DNA of 40,436 nt from CAZQIC01 sp964593555 (GCA_964593555.1 CAZQIC010000028.1:1-40436); one strand, 5' to 3'; shown: positions 7,189 through 18,126, numbered from the stretch's first letter. Notes: generated from the letters alone by a model not told the origin. Numbers and translations: made by a program.

Positions 7189-10100
7189 TTATTGAGCAAG
7201 CATAAAGCGTATACTTACACCAGAACTGGCATTAGAACTTGGGAAGGTTGAAGAAATAATTGGCTTGGTAATTGTTTTATCAAAGAAAAGCCTTATCGAA
7301 AAAGTAGTATTAATATTATAAGAAGCCGATGTCTTAATTGATACAACTTTTTGTCCCGCTTGCGGTTGGCTAACTCCATTCGATATATCTCTGATAACAG
7401 TTTTGTTATTGCGAATGGAAACATCTGCTTTTATGTTTACATCACTCTTCACTGGTTTGCCTTTTATTTTAAAATTCTTGTGGAGAATAACGTCCCTGAT
7501 AATATAACCACTTCCAATTACTATTTCTCTTCCGTTTATTTCCGTTAATCTTCCTGAAGTTGTGCTTAGCGAAATATTTCTGTCTTTTTTAATTTCTATA
7601 TTACTTATTAAGCTGTTATTCCAGGTAGCATCCAATTTAATGAGAGGGCTGAATTGTTCAGAAATAGTAACTGTTGAAATAATGTTCTTTGAATAGTAGT
7701 TTTTTTCACTTCCATTTTCCTTCTCACTGGTAAAGCCATCTCCAATGTCTACAAACAATAGGTTGTTCGAATATGATCCAACACTATAGGTGGATCGGTA
7801 TGCGTGGCCAAGGGTGAATGTTTTAAAGTATTTTTTTATTTTTTCCATTTTCATTAAACCAGTATATGTAATCCTCCAGTTGGGAAGCGGAATTTCAGGG
7901 AACGGGTTAAGTTGTGATTTGTTTGGATTTTTTCCGGAGTATGCCGCGAGGAAGGCTGGTATTAATACATCCTGTGATGATTTGCCAAAGCCATCCACAA
8001 AACCTGTTGAGTTGGTTCCCGGATTTACCCCTGTTGAATTGAGATATTCTGAACCGAGTAGTTGTGATACTTCGGCCCGGTAAGTCAATAGATTGTTAAA
8101 TGCCTCCGAAGAATGTGTTCGCTTGTCATCCTTTTTAAATGCTGTTCTCCAAGTGAGGTATGATATACTAAAGTTTCCGCTTAACGCCGGAGACTCGTGC
8201 ACAAAATCATTAGCAGAAGGGCCCCATCTGTAGAATTCGCTATAGTTTTCAGAAAAGCTGCGATTGCCCGTAAGTTCAACCTTAAATTCTCTGAATGGCT
8301 CAAGGTTAGCACGTATACTTGTTGTCTTGTTGTTTGTATGTGTATAAGGAAGATTAAGCAATGGACTTTGTTTAAGCCATCCATTGGTAGAAGCTTCCGG
8401 GCGTATATCTTTTTGACTTCCAAAAACAAAACCAAAGCCGGGAGCCATTGTTGCCGGATTTAAGCCAAGGTACTTTGTTGAATCTCCATACCCTGGTAAA
8501 ATAGTTCCGGAGTTATCACTGTATGTAATTGAAATATTTCTAACACTAAGGAATAATTTAGCAAAATTGTCAACTAACTTAAAGCTAGGTGGCTCCTTTT
8601 TCTTTTTTGAAGCGGTTGTATCAGCAGGGTTAGCAGGTTTCTTGCTGTCTGGGGCCTTGCCGGGCTTTGCATTGTTTTTTTCCTGAAGTATTTTTTTGAA
8701 GTAGGGTATTTTACTGTAAAAAGTAACCATGTTGAATTGTGTGGTTAGTTGTTTTCCGTTACTGTTTTTAATGGTATTTCCCAATGAATCGGATGCGTAA
8801 GGAGCCCTGATCCAATCATAACTCGAAGAATAGCGCGTTGTTGCAGTAGCAAAATTCAACAGCGGTATCTTGTTAATTGGTACAGTATAATTCACATTGG
8901 TGTTATGCCTGTAATTATTTGTATTTCCCAGAGTGTAAAAATTGTGCTTTATAGTATCACGCTCTTCGTCAGTATCAATTTTTCCATATGGCTCAAATAT
9001 CCTGGAGTTGTTATTCGCAGTGAAATCTAGAGTAAGAGATTTACTGATGTCGTATTTAAGATCATAAGAACGCATCATGCTAAATGTTTTGTTATAGTTT
9101 GGAGGTAGTATAACATCAGATGCTGTTACGTTCCTATTTTTTAATTCACTGTATGTCCTGTTTACATCTGTTGTAAATCCATATTTTTTCGGATAAGGAT
9201 AAAAATTGAAATCCTTTATTAATGCAAAGTATTTTGATTTTAACGCTTTTGATTTTTCAAAAGGTTTTATGTTTTTTGGGCTCGCAGAAAAGTTGTAAGT
9301 CAAAGCGCCTTTGTAATTTTTTTGCTTTGAATACTCAATGTTCATAGAGCGCTGATAGATCTCGGAATAAGCATAAGTGGTGGAAAGATTTTCAACATCA
9401 TACACATGTGATTTTGTTTTTCCCTGTCCTTTTTCTTTGTGCACATTACTAAAGTTGATGCTTTTTCTGCGGGTATAATCCTGTGTAACATTTTTTATAG
9501 AATCTCTTGTCTCAGGTTCCAGAGTAGGCAGAACTGATTTTAACAAGATATCCGGATCAAGAGGATTAAACTGCGGCGTGCGGATAGCTTCGGAGTATCC
9601 AACATACATTGGAACTTTTATATTGAGATCTTCATTGAGCAATTTTCCAAGTTCTAGGCTTGATGATACATCGTACTGTTTTACTGTTTCCCTGCTTCTT
9701 TCACTCACTTTTTTCTCTATGCTTCCAAAGCCGGGAGTACTCATGCTTCCTGAAAGGCTCAGTGAACCAAAATCAGCAAGCGTTGCAGAAACTCTCGCGT
9801 TAGAAGCCCATCCGCCTTTTTCATCAAAATCGGATAAGCGTAACTCGTTCACCCAGATCTCCCCGCATTTATCCTGTTCATCGTCGTAATACGTTCCTAT
9901 AGATCCTTTTTTAGGATTTCTAATACCTACCATTATTGTTTTTACAGTTCCAAGATTTGGATTTCCTACAATTGTTATCCTGTTTTTACCTTCCGGACTC
10001 TCTTTGTCATAAACAGAATACGGAGTTTGGAAATTAATCCCTGAACCGCCCAAAGCTATGTTACGTGCTTGTTTCGCAGCCTGTAAAGTCTCGAAAGAAA

Positions 10101-13100
10101 GTTCCATCGTGTTCACATCGGGCCAAACAATTCGTTGTGCATCATCGTTGCTTGGAGAATAATAATCCGGTGGTGTTATTTTAAGAGGGATCTCGTATTC
10201 GTAATAATTGTTCGTGTAGTCAGTTCCAAGCCTTATGAACATAGTCACTTCATTATCCGTTAAGCTTTGTCCGGGGTAAGCCTCGGCATGAACAAACATT
10301 TTTAATTTTTTGTATGAGCGCATATCGTAATTCACATTTTTGAAAATGGCTCTTGCATCGCCCTCCTGGAGGTTGCAAAAATTCATTGATAGGGACTGCT
10401 CATTCAATTTTACATTCGCAACAGTCTGAACACTTGTTTCCCTGGTAATACCCGGAGGTAAAACATAATTGACAGGTGAGCGTTTGCCATTCTCTTCAAT
10501 GTTCACTGCAGAAACATTGAACGGTGTTATAGATTCATCAGGGTCTCCGTATTCTCCTGGTGTAAGTAATGAATAATCATATTTTCTCCACTCACTTCTT
10601 ACTAACTCTAATCGCGCAAAACGAAGAACTATCGTTGTGTCAAATCCTTTTAAGTACATACGCATAAAACGTATGGAACGGTAGTCATCAATGTTTCCGA
10701 ATTTCGCTTCAAAATTTTTCACAGGAACTTTAAACTGGTACCATGTTATACCCTTGCTTCCTCCTGGTACCGACGCATCTGTATGCAAGGTGTCTGTTAT
10801 GTAATTTGTCCCAATTTCGTGGAGATCCTCGGGACGCATACTAATGCGGTATTGATAATATGATTCTACTTCATTTAATGTATTGTCACGGTTAATGTCT
10901 TCTTCATTGGGAGATGTTGTAGATGAGGTTGGGTATTTAGCCGAATTCAATTCATCGGATTGTTTTTGCGTTGGAGAGTTACCGTCCAATCCATTGTATT
11001 TTTTATAACGGTCAAGTGTTCTCAGCAAATCTGCATCATAATCATCTCCGCGGTAATAATGATAATCGTCTGCTGATGGATCTTCTAAAACTTTATTGTA
11101 AGCTGCGGTTCCCCATAGCGCACTCACTTTATTTAAATAATCATCGAAAAAAGTTCTTTCATCATCATCACTAAGTCCATCCAAACCCACATCCTGGAAT
11201 TCTCTTCCGTCAATATCAAAAGCCTTGTTAACCGCCTGTACATTTGGTACACGTCCCCATACGGTGGTGTCTACATTTATAATGCTATTGGAATTTGGAA
11301 GTCCGTTTTCATAGCTTCTTCTGGAATCTCTTAATACATCCTCAGAAACATTTCCAAGGTTAATGAACAGATCACCTGTTGTACTTTTGAAAGTATTGTC
11401 ACTGTTAAAAGGATCCATTAACCAAAACTGAATGAACTCAATGTTTGCTGCTTCAAAGTCATTGGTCTCGATCTTTCTCATAATTCCGCCCCATCTGCTC
11501 TGTGGGTTTTGTAAATTTCCGTTTGGAGAAAGAAGTGTGTCATAATTATACTGTCCTCTTTCGCGTGGGTAGAAAGCAAGGTCGAGTGTGAACAAAGGCT
11601 GGGGCTGTCCTGTGGTCGATGATCTATTTTGAAAAACTTCTGTCTCCAGAATTTCACGTGTAAAGTGGTTTGATAATTCAGTATTGGAATAATAGTCGGG
11701 CGTTAAACCGTTTGTCTGTCTCATGAAAAGAGGGTCCATAGTATACCATGCAAGTTTTGCTCTGTTCTTATTGTATGCTAAATTGTTGCTGAGGTTTCCT
11801 TCGGGGAATGAAAGTGGCTGGTTTTGAGGTGTACTCGCAATTGTCCATGCGAAAGAGGATTTAAGGTCAATTGCAGACTGACTTCCTTCGAAGTCATCGA
11901 GGTAGGCATTTCCATCTTTACCAATTGCTTTTGAGTGTCCCGGAACAAGCTGCGCAAACTCTCCACTGAAATTAATACTTGACGGTGCTTTAGTTTCTAT
12001 TAAAGGCAGTCGGTCTATCCAGCGTGTAAGGAACGGGGCATCTGTTCTGTAATTTGTGTTTAGGCCCCACATAACATTGGAAATAGGTTCATCACCAATA
12101 TTTATTTTTTGTGTTAAAGGTCTTTCTGTTAATCTCAGGATAGTCGCACCAATATTAAAATCTTTAGATACTTTATATTCAAAATTGCTTCCAAGTAACG
12201 ACTTGGATTGTACATTGAATAACGAATTACTTTCTAATGAAATTTTTATCGGCACACCGGAATTTAAAATTCCCTGGTTAATAATTTTTACACGACCAAC
12301 AGTGTAGTCTACCGTGTAGTCAAGATTCTCAGTTAGCGCCACTCCGCCTGCTGTAACTTTTACCGAACCAGCCGGAATGTTGATCGCGTTCAGAGAGATC
12401 TCAGAACTGCTGGATGATTTGTAAGTGCCCTTAAGTTTGAACCTATTTTTGTCCGGGAATTGTTGTGCTGCAGCTTTGCTCGAGTCATAAAGCTGAGGAA
12501 AGATGAAATTTTTACCAATGGTTTCCGGAGACATGAATTTAGTTTTTAAATTTTCTCCAAATGGTTCAAGTGTTGTAAATATTACGCGGCCATTATTAGG
12601 GATGATAGTAACACTTTCCAGGAAGTCGAAAACACCATCGGGTATAGCATCTCCCTGCACATTTAATTTATCCATACCAACAACCTGCACAAGAGGTTTG
12701 CTGTTGATGTTTGTTTCCGATGTTGGAACTGGAAGGTAATTAATATCTGTACCAGTTGATGGGTTGGCATAAACAACATCAAGTTTAAAGTCCTGTGGAT
12801 TTACCTGGTAGGCTCCAATTGCATAAATATTTTTCATCATAAGGTCCCACATTGCAGGCTGCGTTCTCGGACTAACTACAGGGCTCTTGATAAGTTTTAC
12901 AATGAGCAAACTATCCGGAGATATTAATGTTGTACCACCGGTAGATAATTCACCAACCTGGTAAGTTTGATTATCGTAAGTGTATTGATACGCTACCGCA
13001 AGCACTTCGTCATTCAATGTTTGGTTAAGGGAAATGTATCCAAGTTTTGAGTTAAATGTAAATTCACTCGGAGATAATTTTCTAGCAGATTCTATTTTCA

Positions 13101-14403
13101 CGAAATTCTTTTCATCCCATCCATAACCATTTGCCGGGTCTGTTAAAATTCCAACTACCTGGTTAATATTTCTTATCCCAGGAATTGTACCAAATGAGGA
13201 GGGATCCAGTGAATTATTTTTATTGTCGGGCCATTCTGTAGGAGATGGGCTTGCATTTACGGTAATGGTAGATATTCTTGCTGTATCACCCAGGTCGGCT
13301 AATGCCAGGATGTTCCTTACGTTTTCCTGTGTACCGGTTTTGTTGGTTACCCATACTTCAATTTGGTTAATGTTAATGCCTGAGATAACCGTTGGTAAAT
13401 TTGCTAAAGCGGAATTATAATGATTGCGGAAATACTGCGATATCATATAATGTTTATTCGCCTCATAGTTATCTGCGGTAATCTGAAACGTACTTGTTTG
13501 TGCGCCGCCGGAAACTTCTACCTCCGATTTTTTTCCCCGCTCCTGTGAAAAAACCGTAGTTGCTGTTAGTCTTCCGAATTGCAATTGAGTTTTTAGTCCA
13601 AATAAACTCTGGCTGCCAGTGATTAGTGAACTTGATAATGGAAGACTGACATTACCTGCTTCTATTTTTTTAATTATTTCATCCTCATGGCCTGTGTATT
13701 CAAGTTTCATTTGATTCTCAAAATCGAACTGCGCCTCTGTATTGTAATTGGTAGATACTTTCATTTTATCTCCAATTTGTCCAATGAGGTTTAATTGAAT
13801 TTTTTCATTGAAGTCAAATGTTGTAACCTTTCTTTGTTTTTCGGGAAGCGCAGGATTTTCTGATCGGGATGTGTTTGCTCCGAATGTCAATTCTGCCGAG
13901 CCGGATGGACGTATATCAATTGTGTTTGTTCCGAAAATTCTGTCGAACATTTCACCGCCAACTTGAAGCTTAGGTGCAAAAACCGATCTATTGTTCTTGC
14001 TTGCATTGCTCTCGGTGTTAGAGCGTTGTTTCCAGTATTGTTTAACAGCTTTGTTAAGTTCGTAGTCGTTATATTCTTCAGAATTCAAATAAGTGGGAGG
14101 TCTGTAATTAAAAGAACCAATTTTTTGATTGATATTATAATTGCCCGTACTTGGATCGTACTCAACATTGGTTTTGATGTTTGACGGGTCATTTAATTTT
14201 AGACCGCCGCCATTTGGAAAGTTGAGTGGATCTTTATTTGACTCATCTTCGAATTTAAATTTCAGCAATGAATCTCCTTCATCAATTGGCTCTGGTGGAA
14301 AACTGTACCCCATGTTACTTACTTTAGCACTGGTGTTCCAGGCTATCGAAAACAATACAAGGCATATTGTTGAGAAAAAGAGATATCGTTTTATAGGTGT
14401 CAA
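7189..14403 (-). CDS. sprA: T9SS outer-membrane translocon SprA (Sov)
   Basis: The giant outer-membrane beta-barrel pore through which T9SS cargo crosses; it is also needed for gliding in flavobacteria. The 2404-residue length is that of known SprA. An N-terminal signal sequence (YLFFSTICLVLFSIAWNTSA) is followed by very long beta-rich, Tyr/Asn-rich sequence, and the last residues (SGVSIRFMLAQ) form a beta strand. No Cys- or repeat-rich insertions stand out. A low-complexity Pro/Lys loop (about residues 1900-1930, with KKPANPADTTASKKKKEP) interrupts the last third. The start is TTG at 14403: no in-frame ATG lies between the upstream in-frame stop at about 14425 and the signal peptide. It begins 10 bp after ruvA, so it is probably cotranscribed with maeB and ruvA. 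Confidence 0.96.
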   Translation of the reverse strand: MTPIKRYLFFSTICLVLFSIAWNTSAKVSNMGYSFPPEPIDEGDSLLKFKFEDESNKDPLNFPNGGGLKLNDPSNIKTNVEYDPSTGNYNINQKIGSFNYRPPTYLNSEEYNDYELNKAVKQYWKQRSNTESNASKNNRSVFAPKLQVGGEMFDRIFGTNTIDIRPSGSAELTFGANTSRSENPALPEKQRKVTTFDFNEKIQLNLIGQIGDKMKVSTNYNTEAQFDFENQMKLEYTGHEDEIIKKIEAGNVSLPLSSSLITGSQSLFGLKTQLQFGRLTATTVFSQERGKKSEVEVSGGAQTSTFQITADNYEANKHYMISQYFRNHYNSALANLPTVISGININQIEVWVTNKTGTQENVRNILALADLGDTARISTITVNASPSPTEWPDNKNNSLDPSSFGTIPGIRNINQVVGILTDPANGYGWDEKNFVKIESARKLSPSEFTFNSKLGYISLNQTLNDEVLAVAYQYTYDNQTYQVGELSTGGTTLISPDSLLIVKLIKSPVVSPRTQPAMWDLMMKNIYAIGAYQVNPQDFKLDVVYANPSTGTDINYLPVPTSETNINSKPLVQVVGMDKLNVQGDAIPDGVFDFLESVTIIPNNGRVIFTTLEPFGENLKTKFMSPETIGKNFIFPQLYDSSKAAAQQFPDKNRFKLKGTYKSSSSSEISLNAINIPAGSVKVTAGGVALTENLDYTVDYTVGRVKIINQGILNSGVPIKISLESNSLFNVQSKSLLGSNFEYKVSKDFNIGATILRLTERPLTQKINIGDEPISNVMWGLNTNYRTDAPFLTRWIDRLPLIETKAPSSINFSGEFAQLVPGHSKAIGKDGNAYLDDFEGSQSAIDLKSSFAWTIASTPQNQPLSFPEGNLSNNLAYNKNRAKLAWYTMDPLFMRQTNGLTPDYYSNTELSNHFTREILETEVFQNRSSTTGQPQPLFTLDLAFYPRERGQYNYDTLLSPNGNLQNPQSRWGGIMRKIETNDFEAANIEFIQFWLMDPFNSDNTFKSTTGDLFINLGNVSEDVLRDSRRSYENGLPNSNSIINVDTTVWGRVPNVQAVNKAFDIDGREFQDVGLDGLSDDDERTFFDDYLNKVSALWGTAAYNKVLEDPSADDYHYYRGDDYDADLLRTLDRYKKYNGLDGNSPTQKQSDELNSAKYPTSSTTSPNEEDINRDNTLNEVESYYQYRISMRPEDLHEIGTNYITDTLHTDASVPGGSKGITWYQFKVPVKNFEAKFGNIDDYRSIRFMRMYLKGFDTTIVLRFARLELVRSEWRKYDYSLLTPGEYGDPDESITPFNVSAVNIEENGKRSPVNYVLPPGITRETSVQTVANVKLNEQSLSMNFCNLQEGDARAIFKNVNYDMRSYKKLKMFVHAEAYPGQSLTDNEVTMFIRLGTDYTNNYYEYEIPLKITPPDYYSPSNDDAQRIVWPDVNTMELSFETLQAAKQARNIALGGSGINFQTPYSVYDKESPEGKNRITIVGNPNLGTVKTIMVGIRNPKKGSIGTYYDDEQDKCGEIWVNELRLSDFDEKGGWASNARVSATLADFGSLSLSGSMSTPGFGSIEKKVSERSRETVKQYDVSSSLELGKLLNEDLNIKVPMYVGYSEAIRTPQFNPLDPDILLKSVLPTLEPETRDSIKNVTQDYTRRKSINFSNVHKEKGQGKTKSHVYDVENLSTTYAYSEIYQRSMNIEYSKQKNYKGALTYNFSASPKNIKPFEKSKALKSKYFALIKDFNFYPYPKKYGFTTDVNRTYSELKNRNVTASDVILPPNYNKTFSMMRSYDLKYDISKSLTLDFTANNNSRIFEPYGKIDTDEERDTIKHNFYTLGNTNNYRHNTNVNYTVPINKIPLLNFATATTRYSSSYDWIRAPYASDSLGNTIKNSNGKQLTTQFNMVTFYSKIPYFKKILQEKNNAKPGKAPDSKKPANPADTTASKKKKEPPSFKLVDNFAKLFLSVRNISITYSDNSGTILPGYGDSTKYLGLNPATMAPGFGFVFGSQKDIRPEASTNGWLKQSPLLNLPYTHTNNKTTSIRANLEPFREFKVELTGNRSFSENYSEFYRWGPSANDFVHESPALSGNFSISYLTWRTAFKKDDKRTHSSEAFNNLLTYRAEVSQLLGSEYLNSTGVNPGTNSTGFVDGFGKSSQDVLIPAFLAAYSGKNPNKSQLNPFPEIPLPNWRITYTGLMKMEKIKKYFKTFTLGHAYRSTYSVGSYSNNLLFVDIGDGFTSEKENGSEKNYYSKNIISTVTISEQFSPLIKLDATWNNSLISNIEIKKDRNISLSTTSGRLTEINGREIVIGSGYIIRDVILHKNFKIKGKPVKSDVNIKADVSIRNNKTVIRDISNGVSQPQAGQKVVSIKTSASYNINTTFSIRLFFDKTITKPIISSTFPSSNASSGVSIRFMLAQ

Positions 14404-14413
14404 GCTCTTGTTG

Positions 14414-14998
14414 CTATAATTGCTTTAATGCCTGTTTTATTAACTCTTCTACAGTTGAAATATTTTGTCCGGAGCGCAGTGCTTTTTCCAATGCTTTTTC
14501 GCCGGTATTTTTTGCAAACCCAAGCATTGTTAATGCTGCTAAGGCTTCACTCCTTAATGTATTATCCGATGTTGCAAGGAAGCCCGATCCAAGTGGTTCT
14601 TTTCCCATTTTTCCTTTAAGATCAATGATAATTCGCTGAGCGGATTTTTCTCCAATTCCCTTAATGCCTTTTAATACAGCTACATTGCCGGTTACAATTG
14701 CTTCCTGAATTTCATTTGGAGAGAGTGATGATAACATCATTCGTGCTGTACTTGCACCAACACCTGAAACGGTAATAAGGCTGCGAAATAACTCTCTTTC
14801 AGAAATTTCTGCAAAGCCGTATAATGTATGCGCATCTTCCTTTATTGCAAGATGAGTAAATAGCTTGCACTTGTCTTTGTTAGATATTTTAGAATATGTA
14901 TTTAACGAAATATGCATAATGTATCCAATATTATTACACTCTATAACTGCGTACGTTGGTGTTTTTTCAATTAATATTCCTTCAATGTGATAAATCAT
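14414..14998 (-). CDS. ruvA: Holliday junction branch migration protein RuvA
   Basis: It binds Holliday junctions as a tetramer and loads the RuvB helicase. The 194 residues are typical. Domain I (OB fold) begins MIYHIEGILIEKTPTYAVIE; domain II carries the two helix-hairpin-helix motifs, around LITVSGVGASTARMML and LKGIKGIGEKSAQRII; domain III is the short C-terminal helical part ending with LIKQALKQL. It sits between maeB (56 bp upstream) and sprA (10 bp downstream). This arrangement is conserved in the phylum, but I see no functional tie to secretion. Confidence 0.97.
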   Translation of the reverse strand: MIYHIEGILIEKTPTYAVIECNNIGYIMHISLNTYSKISNKDKCKLFTHLAIKEDAHTLYGFAEISERELFRSLITVSGVGASTARMMLSSLSPNEIQEAIVTGNVAVLKGIKGIGEKSAQRIIIDLKGKMGKEPLGSGFLATSDNTLRSEALAALTMLGFAKNTGEKALEKALRSGQNISTVEELIKQALKQL

Positions 14999-15054
14999 CT
15001 GTATTTGCTATAATGACGTTTAAGTTTTGGAAAGTTGCCTATGGGAGTAAACTC

Positions 15055-17325
15055 TTATTTTTTAATTTGTGCGTCAAGAACCGCAATAGTTACCATGTTA
15101 ACTATTTCCCTCACGGAACTTCCTAATTGAACAATATGCACAGGCTTTTTAAGTCCCAATAGGATGGGTCCTATTGCTTCACTTTCGCTCATCTCCTGTA
15201 TAAGTTTATAGGCGATGTTTCCTGAGGCAAGGTTAGGGAATATCAATGTGTTTACTTTTTTATCTACAAGTTCTGAAAATGGGAATTGTTCCTTAAGCAT
15301 TTCGTTGTTCAAAGCAAAGTTGGCTTGAACTTCTCCATCAACGATCATTCCGGGATAACTCTTATGTAAAATTTTTACGGCCTCTCTCACTTTTTGTGGA
15401 ACATCACCTTCGGTTGAACCAAAGTTGGAGTAGGAGAGAAGTGCAATTCGAGGAGTAATATTAAATTTCTTTACCGCATTTGCAGTAAGTACAGCTATAT
15501 CTGCCAGTTCTTCCGCTGTTGGATCAACGTTCATTGTGGTATCGGCAAAAAAGAACGGACCTTTTTTTGTTGCAATAATGTACATTCCCGCAACCCTTCC
15601 TGAATCTTCCTGCATTCCGATTATTTGCAAAGCGGGTTTTATGGGGTCGGCGTATTTTCTTGTAAGGCCCGATATCATTGCATCTGCAGCTCCGGTTTCC
15701 ACCATCATTGCGCCATAATAATTTCTTTCACGCATAGCTTTTCTTGCCTCGAAAAGAGTGTAGCCGCGTCTTTTTCTTTTATTGAAAAACAGATCGCCGT
15801 AAATTTTTCTGTTCTCTTCTTCTGAATCACTTCTCGGGTCAATGATAGGAATGTCTTCCAGATCAAGGCTATACTCAATAATAAGTTTATTTATTGTTGA
15901 AAGTGGTCCAAGAAGAATCGGTTTTGCGATTCCTTCATCACGTACTTGTTGTGCGGCTTTCAGGATCTTATAATGATCTGCTTCAGCAAACACAACTCTT
16001 TTAGGATTTTGCTTCGCTCTTGTAGTTATGTTCCTAATTAGTTTATTGTCTAATCCTAACCTGTTGTTGAGTTCGTTTTTGTAGCCTTCCCAATCAGTGA
16101 TAATACGCTGTGCTACTTTTGATTCAATGGCAGCTTTTGCAACGGCTGGTGCAACGGTAGAGATGAGGCGGGAGTCAATAGGTTTGGGAATAATATACTC
16201 CGGACCAAAAGTTAAATTTTTACTTCCATAAGCCATGTTCACTGAATCCGGAACAGGCTCTTTTGCTAAACCCGCAATGGCGTAAACAGCAGCCAGTTTC
16301 ATGGCTTCATTTATTTGTTTTGCTCTTACATCCAATGCGCCTCTGAAAATAAAAGGAAAGCCGAGTACATTATTTACCTGGTTAGGATGGTCGGATCTTC
16401 CCGTTGCCATGATAATATCTTTTCTCGCAGCGACAGCATCCTTGTAAGGAATTTCAGGATCAGGATTTGCCAGTGCAAAAACAATAGGATTCTTTGCCAT
16501 GGATTGGATCATTTCTTTCGAAACAACATTCCCCTTTGAAAGGCCTACAAATACGTCGCATCCCTTCATTGCCTCGTCAAGTGTATTTATTTTTTTTACG
16601 TTTGTTGCGAAAAAACGTTTGCTCTCATCAATATCTTTGCGCGAAGGAGTAATTACACCTTTGCTGTCAAGCATAATAATATTTTCTTTTTTTGCACCAA
16701 CCGAAAGATATAATTTAGCACAGGAAATCGCAGATGCGCCTGCGCCATTAATTACAATTTTTACTTTACTTATTTTTTTCTTAGCTATTTCAAGGGCATT
16801 GATCAATGCAGCAGCGGATATAATAGCTGTACCATGCTGATCATCGTGCATAACCGGAATATTCAATTCCTTTTTTAATCTTGTCTCAATTTCAAAGCAC
16901 TCCGGTGCTTTAATATCCTCCAGATTTATTCCACCAAAAGTAGGGGAGATGGCTTTTACGGTATTAACGAAACTTTCGACATCACTTGCATCAACTTCAA
17001 TATCAAAAACATCTATGTCAGCAAAAATTTTGAATAACAATCCTTTACCTTCCATCACCGGCTTTGATGCCAACGCACCAATATTTCCCAATCCTAAAAC
17101 AGCAGTACCATTCGATATAACAGCCACCAGGTTTCCTTTCGTGGTGTACTTGTATGCATCCTCAGGATTTTGTTGAATTTTAAGACATGGTTCTGCCACA
17201 CCTGGCGAATAAGCCAGTGATAGGTCACGTTGAGTATTATAAGGTTTTGTAGGTATTACTTCTATTTTTCCCGGCTTTCCTTGGGAGTGATAATCAAGGG
17301 CATCCTGCTTTCTGAATTTTATCAT
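15055..17325 (-). CDS. maeB: NADP-dependent malic enzyme with phosphotransacetylase-like domain
   Basis: It decarboxylates malate to pyruvate with NADP+ reduction. The 756 residues divide into an N-terminal malic-enzyme half (about 1-430), containing SLAYSPGVAEPC, MHDDQHGTAI and the NADP-binding INGAGASAISCAKL, and a C-terminal phosphate acetyl/butyryl-transferase-like half with QIIGMQEDSGRVAGMY and ALLSYSNFGS. This is the MaeB architecture; the C-terminal half is thought to be regulatory (acetyl-CoA binding) in this family. It heads the maeB-ruvA-sprA run and is divergent from the sirtuin gene, with 109 bp between their starts. Confidence 0.95.
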   Translation of the reverse strand: MIKFRKQDALDYHSQGKPGKIEVIPTKPYNTQRDLSLAYSPGVAEPCLKIQQNPEDAYKYTTKGNLVAVISNGTAVLGLGNIGALASKPVMEGKGLLFKIFADIDVFDIEVDASDVESFVNTVKAISPTFGGINLEDIKAPECFEIETRLKKELNIPVMHDDQHGTAIISAAALINALEIAKKKISKVKIVINGAGASAISCAKLYLSVGAKKENIIMLDSKGVITPSRKDIDESKRFFATNVKKINTLDEAMKGCDVFVGLSKGNVVSKEMIQSMAKNPIVFALANPDPEIPYKDAVAARKDIIMATGRSDHPNQVNNVLGFPFIFRGALDVRAKQINEAMKLAAVYAIAGLAKEPVPDSVNMAYGSKNLTFGPEYIIPKPIDSRLISTVAPAVAKAAIESKVAQRIITDWEGYKNELNNRLGLDNKLIRNITTRAKQNPKRVVFAEADHYKILKAAQQVRDEGIAKPILLGPLSTINKLIIEYSLDLEDIPIIDPRSDSEEENRKIYGDLFFNKRKRRGYTLFEARKAMRERNYYGAMMVETGAADAMISGLTRKYADPIKPALQIIGMQEDSGRVAGMYIIATKKGPFFFADTTMNVDPTAEELADIAVLTANAVKKFNITPRIALLSYSNFGSTEGDVPQKVREAVKILHKSYPGMIVDGEVQANFALNNEMLKEQFPFSELVDKKVNTLIFPNLASGNIAYKLIQEMSESEAIGPILLGLKKPVHIVQLGSSVREIVNMVTIAVLDAQIKK

Positions 17326-17434
17326 ATTTAGTGACTCTTGTAACCTACGAATATAAACATTAATCCTTGTATTTTATTGCTCGTTTTTGAGCTATATCGG
17401 CTTGTATCCTCGCTATATCTTTTTATTTTTGAGT

Positions 17435-18124
17435 ATGCTAAAAGTAGTGGTTTTTACGGGGGCCGGAATAAGTGCCGAAAGCGGAATTAAAACATTTCGA
17501 GGGAATGACGGGCTATGGGAAAACTATAAAATAGAAGAGGTCGCCACTCCTGAGGCATGGGAAAATGATCCTAGGAAAGTACTGGATTTCTATAATCAAA
17601 GAAGGGAGCAAGTGCGGAAAGCCTCACCTAATAAGGCTCACAGGGAGTTGGTTAAATTAGAAGAGAAATTTGATGTAACAATTATTACCCAAAATATTGA
17701 CGATCTGCATAGCCGTGCCGGCTCAAAAAAGATTGTTCATTTGCATGGTGAAATAATGAAATCAAGAAGTACGCTTAAGCCTTATAAGGTTTATGATATT
17801 AAGGGTTCAACCCTTAACTATAATGATGTATGTGATATGGGTGCCCAATTGAGACCTCATATCGTATGGTTTGGAGAAAGTGTTCCCAATATGGAACTTG
17901 CTTATGAGATCACCAACAAGGCAGATATTTTTATTGTAATTGGAACATCTTTAACAGTGTATCCGGCAGCAGGGTTGGTAGAGTTTGCAAGGAAAGAGTG
18001 CGTTAAATATGTAATTGATCCTGATAAAATATCCATGGGGCTTATGGATGGGGTAGAGCATATTATGATGAATGCAAGCGAGGGAACCTCTATACTTGTA
18101 AAAAGACTTCTAGAAAGTTTGTAG
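17435..18124 (+). CDS. cobB: Sirtuin-type NAD-dependent protein deacylase
   Basis: It removes acyl groups from protein lysines using NAD+. From the ATG at 17435 it has 229 residues and begins at the Rossmann motif FTGAGISAESGIKTFRG; the frame extends upstream to a TTG at 17387, but that only adds a poorly justified tail. The catalytic region QNIDDLHSRAG and HLHGE is intact. FYNQRR supplies the Tyr and Arg (YxxR) that mark SIRT5/CobB-like desuccinylases. The zinc-binding CxxC pairs are missing: after HLHGE the text is KSRSTLKPY, and only one Cys (NDVCDMG) remains. I believe related Bacteroidota sirtuins share this. It converges with gldO, 2 bp apart. Confidence 0.93.
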   Translation: MLKVVVFTGAGISAESGIKTFRGNDGLWENYKIEEVATPEAWENDPRKVLDFYNQRREQVRKASPNKAHRELVKLEEKFDVTIITQNIDDLHSRAGSKKIVHLHGEIMKSRSTLKPYKVYDIKGSTLNYNDVCDMGAQLRPHIVWFGESVPNMELAYEITNKADIFIVIGTSLTVYPAAGLVEFARKECVKYVIDPDKISMGLMDGVEHIMMNASEGTSILVKRLLESL

Positions 18125-18126
18125 TT

